A DNA stretch of 63,669 nucleotides from Bacteroidota bacterium (GCA_023442525.1 JAEZZA010000033.1:1-63669); one strand, 5' to 3'; positions 15,575 to 24,908 are shown, numbered from the stretch's first letter. Numbers and translations are program-made. The notes: generated from the sequence alone by a model not told the origin.

Positions 15575-16987
15575 TTATAATTTATTAACCAGATTCATCA
15601 TATAATCGTTAGGAATTATACCGAGATTGTCCTGTGAATACTCCGGTTTGATGCGGTTGACAAAATACATGTCGATCTTACCGATATTCTTGGTATCGAT
15701 TTTTCCCCGGTAATCGCATTCGAAAAAGTCCTTTATGTAGTCATAAGTTATTCCCGATATATTCACCATTCCCACGTGTCCGCATTGTTCCATACGGCTT
15801 GCCACGTTTACAGTGTCTCCCCAGATATCGTAAGCGAATCTTATTTTACCAACAACTCCTGCAACAACGGGACCTGTGTGAATTCCAATTCTGAGTTCCC
15901 ATACCTGCAGATTATTCAGCACCTTTGTATCATTCAGGGCATTCAGATAGCTTTGGATTTCGAGTCCTGCCAGCACAGTATCAATCGGATTACTTTTATT
16001 ACTCAGAGGTAGTCCGCCTGCGCACATGTATGCATCGCCAATGGTCTTTATTTTCTCTATATAGTGTCGTGCTGTTATTTCATCAAACATTGCGAAATAT
16101 GAATCGAGGATATTAACCAGGTCTTTTGGGTCAAGGGTTTTGCTGATTTTTGAAAAACCTTTGAAATCCGCGAATAAAACACTGACGAGTTTATACGACC
16201 GGGTCCCCGCACGTCCCTTGGTTTTAAGCTGACGGGCAACCTCAAAAGGAAGTATGTTCAGAAGGAGCTTTTCCGATTTTTCCTGCTCCATCTCGATTGT
16301 CTGCTTCTGTACATTGATTTCCTGTTTCTGTTCTTCAAGCAGCACATTGGTTTTCTCAAGCTCCCGGGCAATTTCTTTTATTTTCTTATTCTGAGCGTGA
16401 AGTTCATCCTCCTTGTTTTTGAATACGGTAATATCAATGCCTATAGCAGTAAGTTCCTCAATCTTACCCCCGATATTAAGCTGGGGGATAATGAACATTT
16501 GAAGCCAGCTGGTATCACCGTTTTTCGAATTCATCCGGATAATACTGTCGACCGGTTTTCGTTCCCTGAGGCATTTATTGAAGATATTTCCAAGATTGGA
16601 TGAAGGATCGATGGAGAAAATGGTATTGCCGTGCGATTCTAAATAATCGGATAGTTTATGACCGTGAATCTTTTCAAATCCATCGTTCACCCATTCTATT
16701 TCTCCCGATGGTTTGAGCAGCATAAACGAAAACGGGGCATGGACGGAGCCTGAGAGATATTTGACTATGATCTCGCGTTCTTCTTTCGACTTTCTGATCT
16801 TTTGATCGAGATCTTCTTCGAAAGCTACCAGTTCATAGGCTTTCTTCAGGCGTCGCGCAACTTCGGCAACGGGAATTGCTTTGGAAATTCCGTCAAAGGA
16901 AGCACCTGCTTCAGGAATTGCTTCCAACGATTGTAGAATTTCCTTCCCGGCTTTACTATCATCCAGGATCACTACCTTAAAGCCCAT
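15575..16987 (-). CDS. PAS-domain class III adenylate cyclase
   Basis: The 470-residue soluble protein has a short N-terminal region beginning VVILDD, a PAS domain (about 80-190), a coiled coil (about 190-245) and a class III cyclase domain (about 262-435). Metal-binding Asp274 (LFADFKGFS) and Asp318 (IGDAY) are present. The purine-selecting positions read Lys314 (IKTIGDAY) and Asp387 (YDIWGDTVN), the pair found in adenylate rather than guanylate cyclases. Transition-state residues Asn394 and Arg398 (NVASRME) are intact. The PAS domain probably senses a ligand or redox cue; the cue is unknown. The N-terminus resembles a shortened receiver but lacks a convincing phosphorylation site. Confidence 0.9.
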   Translation of the reverse strand: MGFKVVILDDSKAGKEILQSLEAIPEAGASFDGISKAIPVAEVARRLKKAYELVAFEEDLDQKIRKSKEEREIIVKYLSGSVHAPFSFMLLKPSGEIEWVNDGFEKIHGHKLSDYLESHGNTIFSIDPSSNLGNIFNKCLRERKPVDSIIRMNSKNGDTSWLQMFIIPQLNIGGKIEELTAIGIDITVFKNKEDELHAQNKKIKEIARELEKTNVLLEEQKQEINVQKQTIEMEQEKSEKLLLNILPFEVARQLKTKGRAGTRSYKLVSVLFADFKGFSKISKTLDPKDLVNILDSYFAMFDEITARHYIEKIKTIGDAYMCAGGLPLSNKSNPIDTVLAGLEIQSYLNALNDTKVLNNLQVWELRIGIHTGPVVAGVVGKIRFAYDIWGDTVNVASRMEQCGHVGMVNISGITYDYIKDFFECDYRGKIDTKNIGKIDMYFVNRIKPEYSQDNLGIIPNDYMMNLVNKL

Positions 16988-17060
16988 GATTCATCTCGCG
17001 AAACATTAATGGATTTGAATAATGGTAGTTAAACGGTTAATCTGATTCTAAGGTTATAAA

Positions 17061-17087
17061 AAAACCCGCATTAACGCGGGTTTTTTT
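17061..17087 (-). terminator. Terminator downstream of rocD
   Basis: AAAACCCGC (17061-17069) pairs with GCGGGTTTT (17076-17084) around a 6-base loop. Flanking A and T runs allow it to act on either strand. It ends the minus-strand rocD transcript before the cyclase gene. Confidence 0.88.
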
Positions 17088-17104
17088 ATTTACAGAATAA
17101 TATT

Positions 17105-18331
17105 CTAGATGAATTCATTGAGTGTTTCCTTGATTATATCAATTGCTTCCATGATTTGATCTTCCGTGATAACCAGCGGAGGCGCAAAACGAATGATATG
17201 ATCGTGTGTCGGCTTGGCCAGGAGTCCATTATTTTTCAAGGCAACACAAACATCCCATGCAGTTTTACCGTTACGCGGTTTGATAACTATAGCATTAAGC
17301 AATCCTTTACCACGCACTACTTCTACCATTTCATGGTCGCGTTCAAAAGTCTTCAATTCTTCACGGAAGATGGTTCCCAGTTTTTCGGCATTTTCTGCCA
17401 GCTTTTCTTCAACCAGAACTTTCAGCGAGGCAATGGCTACCTTGCAGGCTAACGGGTTTCCACCGAAGGTCGATCCGTGTTCACCCGGCTTTATGCACAG
17501 CATGATATCGTTATCGGCCAGAACTGCTGATACCGGCAGTACACCTCCCGAAAGAGCCTTGCCGAGTATGAGGATATCCGGACGAACATTTTCGTGATTG
17601 CAAGCCAGCATTTTTCCGGTTCGTGCAAGTCCTGTCTGCACCTCGTCGGCAATAAACAGAACCTTTTTCTTTTGACACAGATCATATGCTGCTTTAAGAT
17701 ATCCCGGATCGGGTACATAAACACCGGCTTCACCCTGAATAGGTTCAACCAGAAAACCAGCCACATTATTCTCTTCCAGTGCTTTCTTCAGTGCATCGAT
17801 ATCATTATAGGGAATGACAATAAAACCCGGGGTAAATGGCCCAAAACCCTTGTACGAAGAGGGATCAGTAGACATAGATACGATTGTGATGGTCCGGCCA
17901 TGGAAGTTACCGTCGCAAACAATGATCTTTGCTTCATTCTCGGGAATGCCTTTCTTTTCGTATGCCCATCTGCGACAGAGCTTAAGGGCACTTTCAACAC
18001 CTTCGGCACCGGAATTCATAGGCAAAAGCTTGTCGTAACCCAGTAATCCTGTAGCGTATTTTTCAAACTTTCCGAGACAGTCGTTATAAAAAGCCCTTGA
18101 TGTGAGAGTGAGCTTTTTAGCCTGCTTGCGAAGGGCCTTGATAATTTGTGGATGGCAATGTCCCTGGTTTACTGCCGAATAAGCTGACAGAAAATCATAG
18201 TACTTTTTTCCTTCCACGTCCCAGACAAATACTCCTTTGCCTTTTTTCAGAACAACAGGCAACGGATGATAGTTATGCGCCCCGAATTCATTTTCCAGGT
18301 CAATGTACTCCTGACTTGTAAGTGTTGTCAT
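17105..18331 (-). CDS. rocD: Ornithine--oxo-acid aminotransferase
   Basis: This 408-residue class III PLP aminotransferase converts ornithine and 2-oxoglutarate to glutamate semialdehyde and glutamate. Visible features are NSGAEGVESALK (106-117), the cofactor-stacking region DGNFHGRTI (140-148), DEVQTGL (229-235) and the PLP lysine in LILGKALSGG (Lys258). The start is the ATG at 18331; a TTG six bases upstream would add two residues. The gene is monocistronic, with the terminator just downstream, and divergent from the lyase gene at 18545. Acetylornithine aminotransferase is a near relative, but the N-terminal EFGAHNYHPLPVVL favours RocD. Confidence 0.92.
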   Translation of the reverse strand: MTTLTSQEYIDLENEFGAHNYHPLPVVLKKGKGVFVWDVEGKKYYDFLSAYSAVNQGHCHPQIIKALRKQAKKLTLTSRAFYNDCLGKFEKYATGLLGYDKLLPMNSGAEGVESALKLCRRWAYEKKGIPENEAKIIVCDGNFHGRTITIVSMSTDPSSYKGFGPFTPGFIVIPYNDIDALKKALEENNVAGFLVEPIQGEAGVYVPDPGYLKAAYDLCQKKKVLFIADEVQTGLARTGKMLACNHENVRPDILILGKALSGGVLPVSAVLADNDIMLCIKPGEHGSTFGGNPLACKVAIASLKVLVEEKLAENAEKLGTIFREELKTFERDHEMVEVVRGKGLLNAIVIKPRNGKTAWDVCVALKNNGLLAKPTHDHIIRFAPPLVITEDQIMEAIDIIKETLNEFI

Positions 18332-18502
18332 ATTCAAAGATTTATTGAATTGTTTTTTGTGAATTTTATTGCGAAAGTTTTGAATTATTATTCAAAAATA
18401 AAATGATAAATCGCATGTATCAGAATGGCAAAAATATAAATAAGTTCTTGAAAAATATTCAAACAATTTCAGAACTATTGTTGGATATATTAATTGAGCG
18501 AT

Positions 18503-18510
18503 TATTTTTG
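18503..18510 (+). promoter_or_regulatory. -7 box (TATTTTTG) for the lyase gene
   Basis: TATTTTTG matches TAnnTTTG. A TTGTTGG stretch about 20 bases upstream (18479-18485) is a plausible -33 element. The leader would be about 28 nt to the ATG at 18545. Confidence 0.5.
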
Positions 18511-18544
18511 ATAATTCTTTTAAAAAACTAACTTTTATCATAAA

Positions 18545-20008
18545 ATGGAACAAAACGGAATGCCTGTGATTAAGTTTTTCAGTGGTAAAAAGATACCTGT
18601 TGAACTACACAAAGTACGTATCGTACAGAAATTGCACCTGAAACGGATCGAAGAACGTTACAGGGCAATTAATGAAGCCGGTTATAACACATTTCTTCTG
18701 AATACTCAGGATGTATTTCTCGATATGCTTACCGACTCAGGAACAAATGCAATGAGTGACAATCAGCAAGCTTCGATGATGCAGGCTGATGATGCTTACG
18801 CCGGATCACAGAGCTTCTACCGTATGGAAGCAGCGTTGCGTGAAGTTTTTGGAAAGCACTATGTATTACCGGTTCACCAGGGAAGAGCTGCAGAAAACAT
18901 TATATCAAAGGCATTCATTAAGGAAGGCGATGCTATTCCTATGAACTACCATTTCACCACCACCAAAGCTCACATGGAAATGAACGGTGGTACCGTTCAT
19001 GAAATATATACCGATGAAGCCCTGAAAATCAAAAGCAAAAATCAGTTCAAAGGAAATATAGATATTACGAAACTACGCAGTCTTATTGAGAAATGCGGAG
19101 CGGATCATATTCCCTTTATAAGGATGGAGGCGTCGACAAACCTGATCGGGGGGCAGCCTTTTTCCATTCAGAATATGAGGGAGGTAAGAGCTGTTGCCGA
19201 TGAACACAATATTATAATGGTATTGGATGCCAGTTTGATTGGCGAAAACGCATACTTTGTAAAAATGCGCGAACCTGGTTTCAGCAATACTCCTGTAAAG
19301 GATATTTTGCGTGAAATGTGCGGACTTGCCGACATTGTTTACTTCTCGAGCCGGAAGGTCAGCTCCACCCGTGGAGGAGGAATCTGTACCAACAACAAAG
19401 ACCTGTTTATGAAGATGCGCGACCTCGTGCCCCTGTTTGAAGGTTTTCTCACTTACGGTGGTATGTCGGTCAGGGAAATCGAAGCTATGGCAGTTGGTCT
19501 CTACGAAACTACTGATGATACCGTTATCAGCCAGTCACCTTCCTTCATCGCCTATGCTGTTGAAGAACTTGATAAGCTGGGCGTACCTGTTGTTACCCCT
19601 GCTGGAGCCCTCGGATGTCATATTGATGCAAAGGGATTTCTACCTCATGTACCGCAGGAAGAATATCCGGCCGGTGCATTGGCTTCAGCATTGTTCATTA
19701 TTTCCGGATGCAGGGGCATGGAAAGGGGTACCATTTCGAGCGTAAGGGATGAAAACGGAAACGATATCCTGGCAGATGTTGAATTGTTACGTCTGGCCTT
19801 CCCCCGCAGGGTGTTCACGCTATCGCAGACCATGTTCCTTATCGACCGTGTCAATTGGTTATATCATAACCGTGATTTGGTTGGTGGTTTGCGGTTTGTT
19901 GAGGAACCACCTGTTCTGAGATTCTTCCTGGGCCGGCTTGAACCTGTGAACGACTGGCCACAGAAACTTATAAAGAAGTATAAGGAAGATTTCGGGAATT
20001 CGCTTTAG
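18545..20008 (+). CDS. Tryptophanase / tyrosine phenol-lyase family beta-eliminating lyase
   Basis: The 487-residue PLP lyase belongs to the family that splits tryptophan to indole or tyrosine to phenol, with pyruvate and ammonia. The PLP lysine is Lys271 in FSSRKVSS; other family segments are LTDSGTNAMSD (62-72), FTTTKAHMEMNGG (137-149) and ENAYF (234-238). Substrate-determining positions look more like tyrosine phenol-lyase: Arg394 in GMERGTIS (TPL Arg381; TnaA has a hydrophobic residue) and Phe460 in VLRFF (TnaA has His463). The family's Arg in DATR is Leu231 here (DASL), which is unusual. It is about 20-30 residues longer than typical TnaA/TPL. The substrate is therefore open. Confidence 0.85.
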   Translation: MEQNGMPVIKFFSGKKIPVELHKVRIVQKLHLKRIEERYRAINEAGYNTFLLNTQDVFLDMLTDSGTNAMSDNQQASMMQADDAYAGSQSFYRMEAALREVFGKHYVLPVHQGRAAENIISKAFIKEGDAIPMNYHFTTTKAHMEMNGGTVHEIYTDEALKIKSKNQFKGNIDITKLRSLIEKCGADHIPFIRMEASTNLIGGQPFSIQNMREVRAVADEHNIIMVLDASLIGENAYFVKMREPGFSNTPVKDILREMCGLADIVYFSSRKVSSTRGGGICTNNKDLFMKMRDLVPLFEGFLTYGGMSVREIEAMAVGLYETTDDTVISQSPSFIAYAVEELDKLGVPVVTPAGALGCHIDAKGFLPHVPQEEYPAGALASALFIISGCRGMERGTISSVRDENGNDILADVELLRLAFPRRVFTLSQTMFLIDRVNWLYHNRDLVGGLRFVEEPPVLRFFLGRLEPVNDWPQKLIKKYKEDFGNSL

Positions 20009-20018
20009 ACTGACACTA

Positions 20019-20372
20019 TTAAGCCAATGCCTTGCTTACACTCGAGATGAATTTATTCTTCTCGAGTGGCTTGGTAAATATTTCCTGAACACCAAGTTTT
20101 TTTGCCAGATAAAGATAGAATGGCTCACCGCCGCTGATGGCTATTATCTTTACGCCGGGATAATTCTTTTTGGTTTCAAGGATCATTTCAATACCCTCCA
20201 TGCCGGGCATGATCAGATCGGTGATAACCAGGTCGTAATGGTTCTTTGAAAGTTTCAGCAGACCTTCATTTCCATCCGAAGCCTCGTCAACGGTGAAGTC
20301 CTGGCTACTGAACAGATTTATGATAAGCTTTCTCATTAATATGTTGTCATCAACTAATAATATCTTTTTCAT
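20019..20372 (-). CDS. Single-domain response regulator (receiver)
   Basis: This 117-residue CheY-like receiver has no output domain. The acidic pocket is in LLVDDN (Asp8-Asp9), the phosphoacceptor is Asp52 (VITDLIMPG), and the conserved lysine is in FTKPLE. I chose the ATG at 20372 (MKKILLVDDN) over one seven codons upstream, because receivers usually start just before the first strand. No histidine kinase is adjacent. A second lone receiver follows upstream on the same strand at 20508-20894. They may receive phosphate from distant kinases or an Hpt relay such as the protein at 47874. Confidence 0.9.
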   Translation of the reverse strand: MKKILLVDDNILMRKLIINLFSSQDFTVDEASDGNEGLLKLSKNHYDLVITDLIMPGMEGIEMILETKKNYPGVKIIAISGGEPFYLYLAKKLGVQEIFTKPLEKNKFISSVSKALA

Positions 20373-20507
20373 AAAATTGCTTTTAGTAACCACTGACTGT
20401 AATTACTAAACCAAACGGAATACGGACTCCCAGGGTTTGATATTATCAGGCAATGCCGGGAGAAATTTGATGAATGTATCAAAAGAGGGGATAAAATCAA
20501 GAGGCTG

Positions 20508-20894
20508 CTAATCTTTCGTAGTATCGCCTAAGATTTCGTGCACTTTAGTTACAAGGTATTGAATATCAATAGGCTTGCGAATAAAATCAACAGCTTCGAG
20601 ATCTTCAATTTTTCGGGTATTTTCATCATCGGTATTAATTGCCGAAATAACGATTACGGGGGTTAAGCGTGTTTTCTCCTCCTTTCGTAATGCTTCAAGA
20701 AAATCGAAACCACTTACTTTAGGCATTAATAAATCAAGTAGAATGAGATCAGGAATTTGTTTTTCGATTTTCATAAAGGCTTCCCTGGCATTGAGAGCTG
20801 TTTCAATCTGGTAACCTTTTTCAGTGAGGATGGCTTCGAGTAGGACAATATTGGTAGTGGAGTCATCAATCACCAATATTCTTGATTTTTTCAT
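20508..20894 (-). CDS. Single-domain response regulator (receiver)
   Basis: The 128-residue stand-alone receiver has Asp10-Asp11 in LVIDDS, phosphoacceptor Asp54 in LILLDLLMPKVSG, and the conserved Lys in FIRKPID. It lacks an output domain. It is transcribed toward the other receiver (20019-20372) with about 135 bp between them. The two are clearly different in sequence, so this is not a recent duplication. It is divergent from the lipoprotein gene at 21014. Confidence 0.92.
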   Translation of the reverse strand: MKKSRILVIDDSTTNIVLLEAILTEKGYQIETALNAREAFMKIEKQIPDLILLDLLMPKVSGFDFLEALRKEEKTRLTPVIVISAINTDDENTRKIEDLEAVDFIRKPIDIQYLVTKVHEILGDTTKD

Positions 20895-21013
20895 ATTTAG
20901 AAGAATGTTTTTAATTTTTTCCTAAGATAATACAATTATTCATAAGGCAGTTCAGTGCTTTGAAATCTATACGGAATTTTATCTATCTTCGGCGCTTATC
21001 AAAACCATTTAAA

Positions 21014-22441
21014 ATGAAGACTACCGGTTTATTTCTCGGTATTTTCCTGTCCCTGCTTTTCTGCAGTTGTAAACCTACTCCGCAAACGATCAGCAGTTCC
21101 AACATTTCAAAATACTGGAAGCAAAACAATGTAAGTGTTTCCGGCGATACAGTTGTTTTTGCACAGGAAAACGCATCTATAATCTCTGATTTCAGCCTGA
21201 AGAATTTCAGGTTTTCTACCGACATCCTTACTACTGATGGCGCCGGTGGTTTTTTTGCATTTCATACTGATGGTTCAGAAAGTAAAGGTTATTCAGTATT
21301 TCTGAATAACAGCGATTACCGGAAGGGAAATATACAGAAAACCGGCAGCCTTTCGCGCATACGCAACAATTTTGTGCGAACTGCAAACGATAATGAGTGG
21401 TTCAATTTTACTGTAGAAGTTAAGGGTAACCATATCCGGGTTTGGGTTAATGATAAACTCATTAGTGAATACATTGAACCATCCAATCTAATCCGTATGG
21501 AGGGGCTCGAAGCAATGAGGCTTTCAGAAGGAAGTTTGCAGATAGTCAAAACCAGCGGATCGGGTGTAATGAAATTTTCAAATGCAGTTATTACCCGTCT
21601 GGATGATAAAATTGAGAATATCGAGTCTCCGTTTCAAAACGACAGTACAGGTGAAATGCTTACTCAACTGAACCAGCAGGTGTTTCCTTTAATTGATTTT
21701 CACGGGCACCTTAAAGGAGGACTTACGGTTGACCAGGTTTGTGCTCATGGAAGACTTAATGGGTATAATTTCGGATTGTCTCCAAATTGTGGACTGAATT
21801 TTCCTGTTACCAACGATTCATCGTTGGCAGCTTACTACAATGATATGGTTGATCAGCCCGTATTTAAAGCCATGCAATGTGAGGGCAGGGAATGGATAAC
21901 CTTGTTTTCGCCCGATGCCATCGCAAAGTATGACTTTATCTTTACAGATGCCATGACATGGACCGATCACAAGGGTCGCCGGATGAGGTTGTGGATACCG
22001 GAAGAAACTTTTGTGGATAACGAACAGCAGTTTATGGACATGCTGGTTGCACGGATTGAATCAATCCTTAGTCAGGAACCGGTTGACATACATGTGAACC
22101 CAACATTTTTACCCCCGTCACTTGAAGTCAAATATGACGAATTATGGACTGAAAAAAGAATGGACCGTGTGATCAAAGTGCTTACAGAGAATGATATTGC
22201 TCTCGAAATAAATTCAAGATATAAAATTCCCAGCCTGGAATTTGTCAAACGTGCTAAACTGGCCGGTGTAAAATTCACCTTTGGGACCAATAACGGTGGC
22301 AGTGGCGATCTGGGACGGCTCGAATACTGCTTGATGATCATTCAGGAGGCAGGCCTTACACCCGAAGACATGTTTATTCCACGTCCTTCAGGTGAAAAGA
22401 AGGTTCTGATTAAGGGACTCCCCTCAAAAATTACGGGCTGA
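21014..22441 (+). CDS. Lipoprotein fusing a DUF1080/concanavalin-like domain to a PHP-like metallohydrolase domain
   Basis: The ATG at 21014 gives a 475-residue protein with a lipoprotein signal (LLFCSC; Cys17 or Cys19). An upstream ATG at 20960 would put 18 residues before the signal and is rejected. Residues about 30-200 resemble the DUF1080 (3-keto-disaccharide hydrolase) beta-sandwich, with VEVKGNHIRVWVND and the closing KFSNAVITRLDD. Residues about 225-475 look PHP/amidohydrolase-like: DFHGHL (227-232), ECEGREW-type acidic position in CEGREW, DIHVNPTF, and IALEINSRYKIPS followed by GVKFTFGTNNGG. It should act in the periplasm or at the cell surface, possibly on a glycan or phosphoester. 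The substrate is not inferable. Confidence 0.7.
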   Translation: MKTTGLFLGIFLSLLFCSCKPTPQTISSSNISKYWKQNNVSVSGDTVVFAQENASIISDFSLKNFRFSTDILTTDGAGGFFAFHTDGSESKGYSVFLNNSDYRKGNIQKTGSLSRIRNNFVRTANDNEWFNFTVEVKGNHIRVWVNDKLISEYIEPSNLIRMEGLEAMRLSEGSLQIVKTSGSGVMKFSNAVITRLDDKIENIESPFQNDSTGEMLTQLNQQVFPLIDFHGHLKGGLTVDQVCAHGRLNGYNFGLSPNCGLNFPVTNDSSLAAYYNDMVDQPVFKAMQCEGREWITLFSPDAIAKYDFIFTDAMTWTDHKGRRMRLWIPEETFVDNEQQFMDMLVARIESILSQEPVDIHVNPTFLPPSLEVKYDELWTEKRMDRVIKVLTENDIALEINSRYKIPSLEFVKRAKLAGVKFTFGTNNGGSGDLGRLEYCLMIIQEAGLTPEDMFIPRPSGEKKVLIKGLPSKITG

Positions 22442-22545
22442 TTTCAATATCCGGTTAAAGGATATTTGTACTTCATTGGCATACTAATATATTCTAATTA
22501 TTTGCATTTTTGCATCTTCTTAAAAAGTTCTAACCGACTAGTGTA

Positions 22546-24438
22546 ATGAGAAAATGGCGAATTGAAGACTCCGCCGAATTGTATAATATTCCGGGCTGGG
22601 GAGTCAACTATTTTTCGATCAATGAAAAGGGAAACATGCAGGTTTCTCCTTCAAAGGATGATTTCCAGATTGATCTGCGTGAGTTGGTGGATGAATTGTC
22701 GCTTCGCGATGTTTCAGCCCCCATGCTGATCCGTTTTCCGGATATACTTGATAACCGGATCGAAAAAATGGCCAAATGTTTTGAAGTAGCCGCAAGGGAA
22801 TATAAATATAACGCTCAGAATTTTATAATATATCCGATCAAGGTAAATCAAATGCGTCCCGTGGTTGAAGAAATTGTCAGCCATGGTAAAAAATTCAATA
22901 TAGGACTGGAGGCAGGTTCCAAGCCCGAATTACATGCAGTAATTGCCATTAATGCCGACAGTGATTCTCTTATCATTTGTAACGGTTATAAAGACGAGGA
23001 CTATATAGAGCTGGCCCTGCTGGCCCAAAAAATGGGTAAACGCATATTCCTTGTTGTTGAAAAGCTGAACGAACTCAGGTTGATAGCCAATGTGTCGAAA
23101 CGGCTGAAAATCAAACCTAACCTGGGAGTGCGAATTAAGCTGGCAAGTGCCGGAAGCGGCAAATGGGAAGACTCAGGAGGCGATGTGAGTAAATTCGGAC
23201 TTACATCAAGCGAGCTGATTGAAGCCATGGAATTCCTGGAAAAGAACAGGATGAAGGACTGCCTTCACCTGGTACACTTTCACATTGGAAGCCAGGTTAC
23301 CAAAATCCGGAGAATTAAAATTGCTCTGCGTGAGGCATCGGAGTTTTATGTTCAGCTCCACAAAAACGGGTTTAATATTGATTTTGTAGATATAGGTGGT
23401 GGTCTGGGTGTGGATTATGACGGTACGCGCTCTCCAAATAGTGAAAGCAGTGTGAATTACAGTTTGCAGGAATATGTGAACGATTCCATTGCAACGATGG
23501 TTGATGCGAGCGACAGAAATAATATTCCTCATCCGAATATCATTACGGAATCAGGAAGATCGCTTACCGCACATCACTCGGTACTTGTTTTTGAAGTACT
23601 CGAAACAACCACTCTGCCCGAGTGGCCCGAGGAAGATGAGATAACCGATAAAGATCACGAACTGGTAAAAGAGTTATATGCATTATGGGACAGGCTGAAT
23701 CAGTCTGCAATGCTCGAAACCTGGCACGATGCACAGCAAATCAGGGAGGAAGCCCTTGACCGGTTCAGTTTGGGATTATTGGATATTAAAACCCGTGCCC
23801 AGGTAGAGAGGTTGTTTTGGTCGATTGCCCGTGAATTATATCAAATGACCAATGAAACCAAGCATGTACCCGAAGAATTGAGGCATCTTCCAAAAATACT
23901 ATCCGACAAATATTTCTGTAATTTTTCACTCTTCCAGTCGATGCCCGATTCATGGGCTATTGATCAGATTTTTCCGATTGTACCATTACAGCGACTTGAT
24001 GAGAAACCGGTACGTGCTGCTACGCTGCAGGATATTACCTGTGATTCGGATGGAAAGATTGACAATTTTATTTCGACCCGGAACTTCTCCTATTATTTGC
24101 CGGTTCATCCCATTAAATCCAAAGATCCGTATTACCTGGGAGTTTTTCTTGTTGGTGCTTACCAGGAAATACTGGGCGATCTGCATAATCTTTTCGGAGA
24201 TACGAATGCCGTTCATGTGTCTGTAACCGATGATGGATACAGTATTGACCAGATCATTGACGGCGAAACTGTTGCCGAAGTACTCGACTATGTGCAATAT
24301 AATGCCAAGAAGCTTGTGCGAACCGTGGAAACCTGGGTTACTTCAGCTGTCAAATCAGGAATCATCACGGCCGAAGAAGGCAAAGAGTTCCTTTCAACCT
24401 ACAGATCGGGATTGTATGGGTATACTTATTTAGAATAA
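22546..24438 (+). CDS. speA: Biosynthetic arginine decarboxylase
   Basis: The 630-residue fold-III PLP decarboxylase converts arginine to agmatine, the first step of the agmatine route to putrescine and spermidine. The PLP lysine is Lys99 in IIYPIKVNQ. Later motifs include FHIGSQ, DIGGGLGVDY and the C-terminal DDGYSIDQIIDGETV. The length matches SpeA. The start ATG at 22546 follows a one-mismatch -7 box (CATTTTTG, 22505-22512). No agmatine deiminase or N-carbamoylputrescine amidase is adjacent. Confidence 0.96.
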   Translation: MRKWRIEDSAELYNIPGWGVNYFSINEKGNMQVSPSKDDFQIDLRELVDELSLRDVSAPMLIRFPDILDNRIEKMAKCFEVAAREYKYNAQNFIIYPIKVNQMRPVVEEIVSHGKKFNIGLEAGSKPELHAVIAINADSDSLIICNGYKDEDYIELALLAQKMGKRIFLVVEKLNELRLIANVSKRLKIKPNLGVRIKLASAGSGKWEDSGGDVSKFGLTSSELIEAMEFLEKNRMKDCLHLVHFHIGSQVTKIRRIKIALREASEFYVQLHKNGFNIDFVDIGGGLGVDYDGTRSPNSESSVNYSLQEYVNDSIATMVDASDRNNIPHPNIITESGRSLTAHHSVLVFEVLETTTLPEWPEEDEITDKDHELVKELYALWDRLNQSAMLETWHDAQQIREEALDRFSLGLLDIKTRAQVERLFWSIARELYQMTNETKHVPEELRHLPKILSDKYFCNFSLFQSMPDSWAIDQIFPIVPLQRLDEKPVRAATLQDITCDSDGKIDNFISTRNFSYYLPVHPIKSKDPYYLGVFLVGAYQEILGDLHNLFGDTNAVHVSVTDDGYSIDQIIDGETVAEVLDYVQYNAKKLVRTVETWVTSAVKSGIITAEEGKEFLSTYRSGLYGYTYLE

Positions 24439-24440
24439 TT

Positions 24441-24478
24441 GTTTGAAGTTGTTTTAAGTTGTCTGAATGGTTTGAATG
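24441..24478. repeat. Short degenerate tandem array (GTTTGAAxT)
   Basis: Four imperfect 9-10 bp units (GTTTGAAGTT, GTTTTAAGTT, GTCTGAATG, GTTTGAATG) follow the speA stop. They fill most of the 53-bp gap to the convergent yjbQ gene, where a terminator would be expected but no hairpin is seen. Confidence 0.55.
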
Positions 24479-24491
24479 GTTGCTGGAATTT

Positions 24492-24908
24492 CTATTCTCC
24501 AATTATTTTAACAAGCACCCGCTTATTTCTCTTCCCGTCAAACTCCCCATAGAAGATCTGTTCCCATGGGCCGAAGTCGAGTTTGCCATCGGTAACCGCT
24601 ACAACTACTTCACGTCCCATGATAGTTCTTTTTAGATGCGCGTCTGCGTTATCTTCGAAGCCATTGTGGCGGTACTGGTCGTATGGTTTTTCGGGAGCAA
24701 GCTTTTCAAGCCACACCTCAAAATCGTGATGTAACCCCGCTTCATCGTCGTTTATAAAAACACTGCTGCTGATGTGCATAGAATTACAAAGCAGAATGCC
24801 TTCCTTAATGCCACTTTCGCGAAGACATTCTTCAACTTTACGAGTGATATTTACCAGTTGACGTCGTGTTTCTATATTGAACCATAGTTCTTTACGATAA
24901 CTTTTCAT
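24492..24908 (-). CDS. YjbQ/UPF0047 family protein
   Basis: This 138-residue cytosolic protein matches the YjbQ (UPF0047) family, also called secondary thiamine-phosphate synthase from weak in vitro activity. Signature segments are LCNSMHISSSVFINDDE, the DNADAHLKRTIMG metal-site region, and FGPWEQIFYGEFDG near the end. It is the last gene of the nucleotide-sugar operon, 6 bp after the phosphohexomutase gene, although nothing in the family links it to sugar metabolism. The true physiological role is unsettled. Confidence 0.9.
   Translation of the reverse strand: MKSYRKELWFNIETRRQLVNITRKVEECLRESGIKEGILLCNSMHISSSVFINDDEAGLHHDFEVWLEKLAPEKPYDQYRHNGFEDNADAHLKRTIMGREVVVAVTDGKLDFGPWEQIFYGEFDGKRNKRVLVKIIGE

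Noticed and set aside
13485..16987. Anti-phage defence island (for example CBASS)
   Set aside because: The cyclase is a class III adenylate cyclase, not a CD-NTase, and no recognisable effector (nuclease, TM or phospholipase) or ubiquitin-like genes are present. Only the unknown protein keeps the idea alive.
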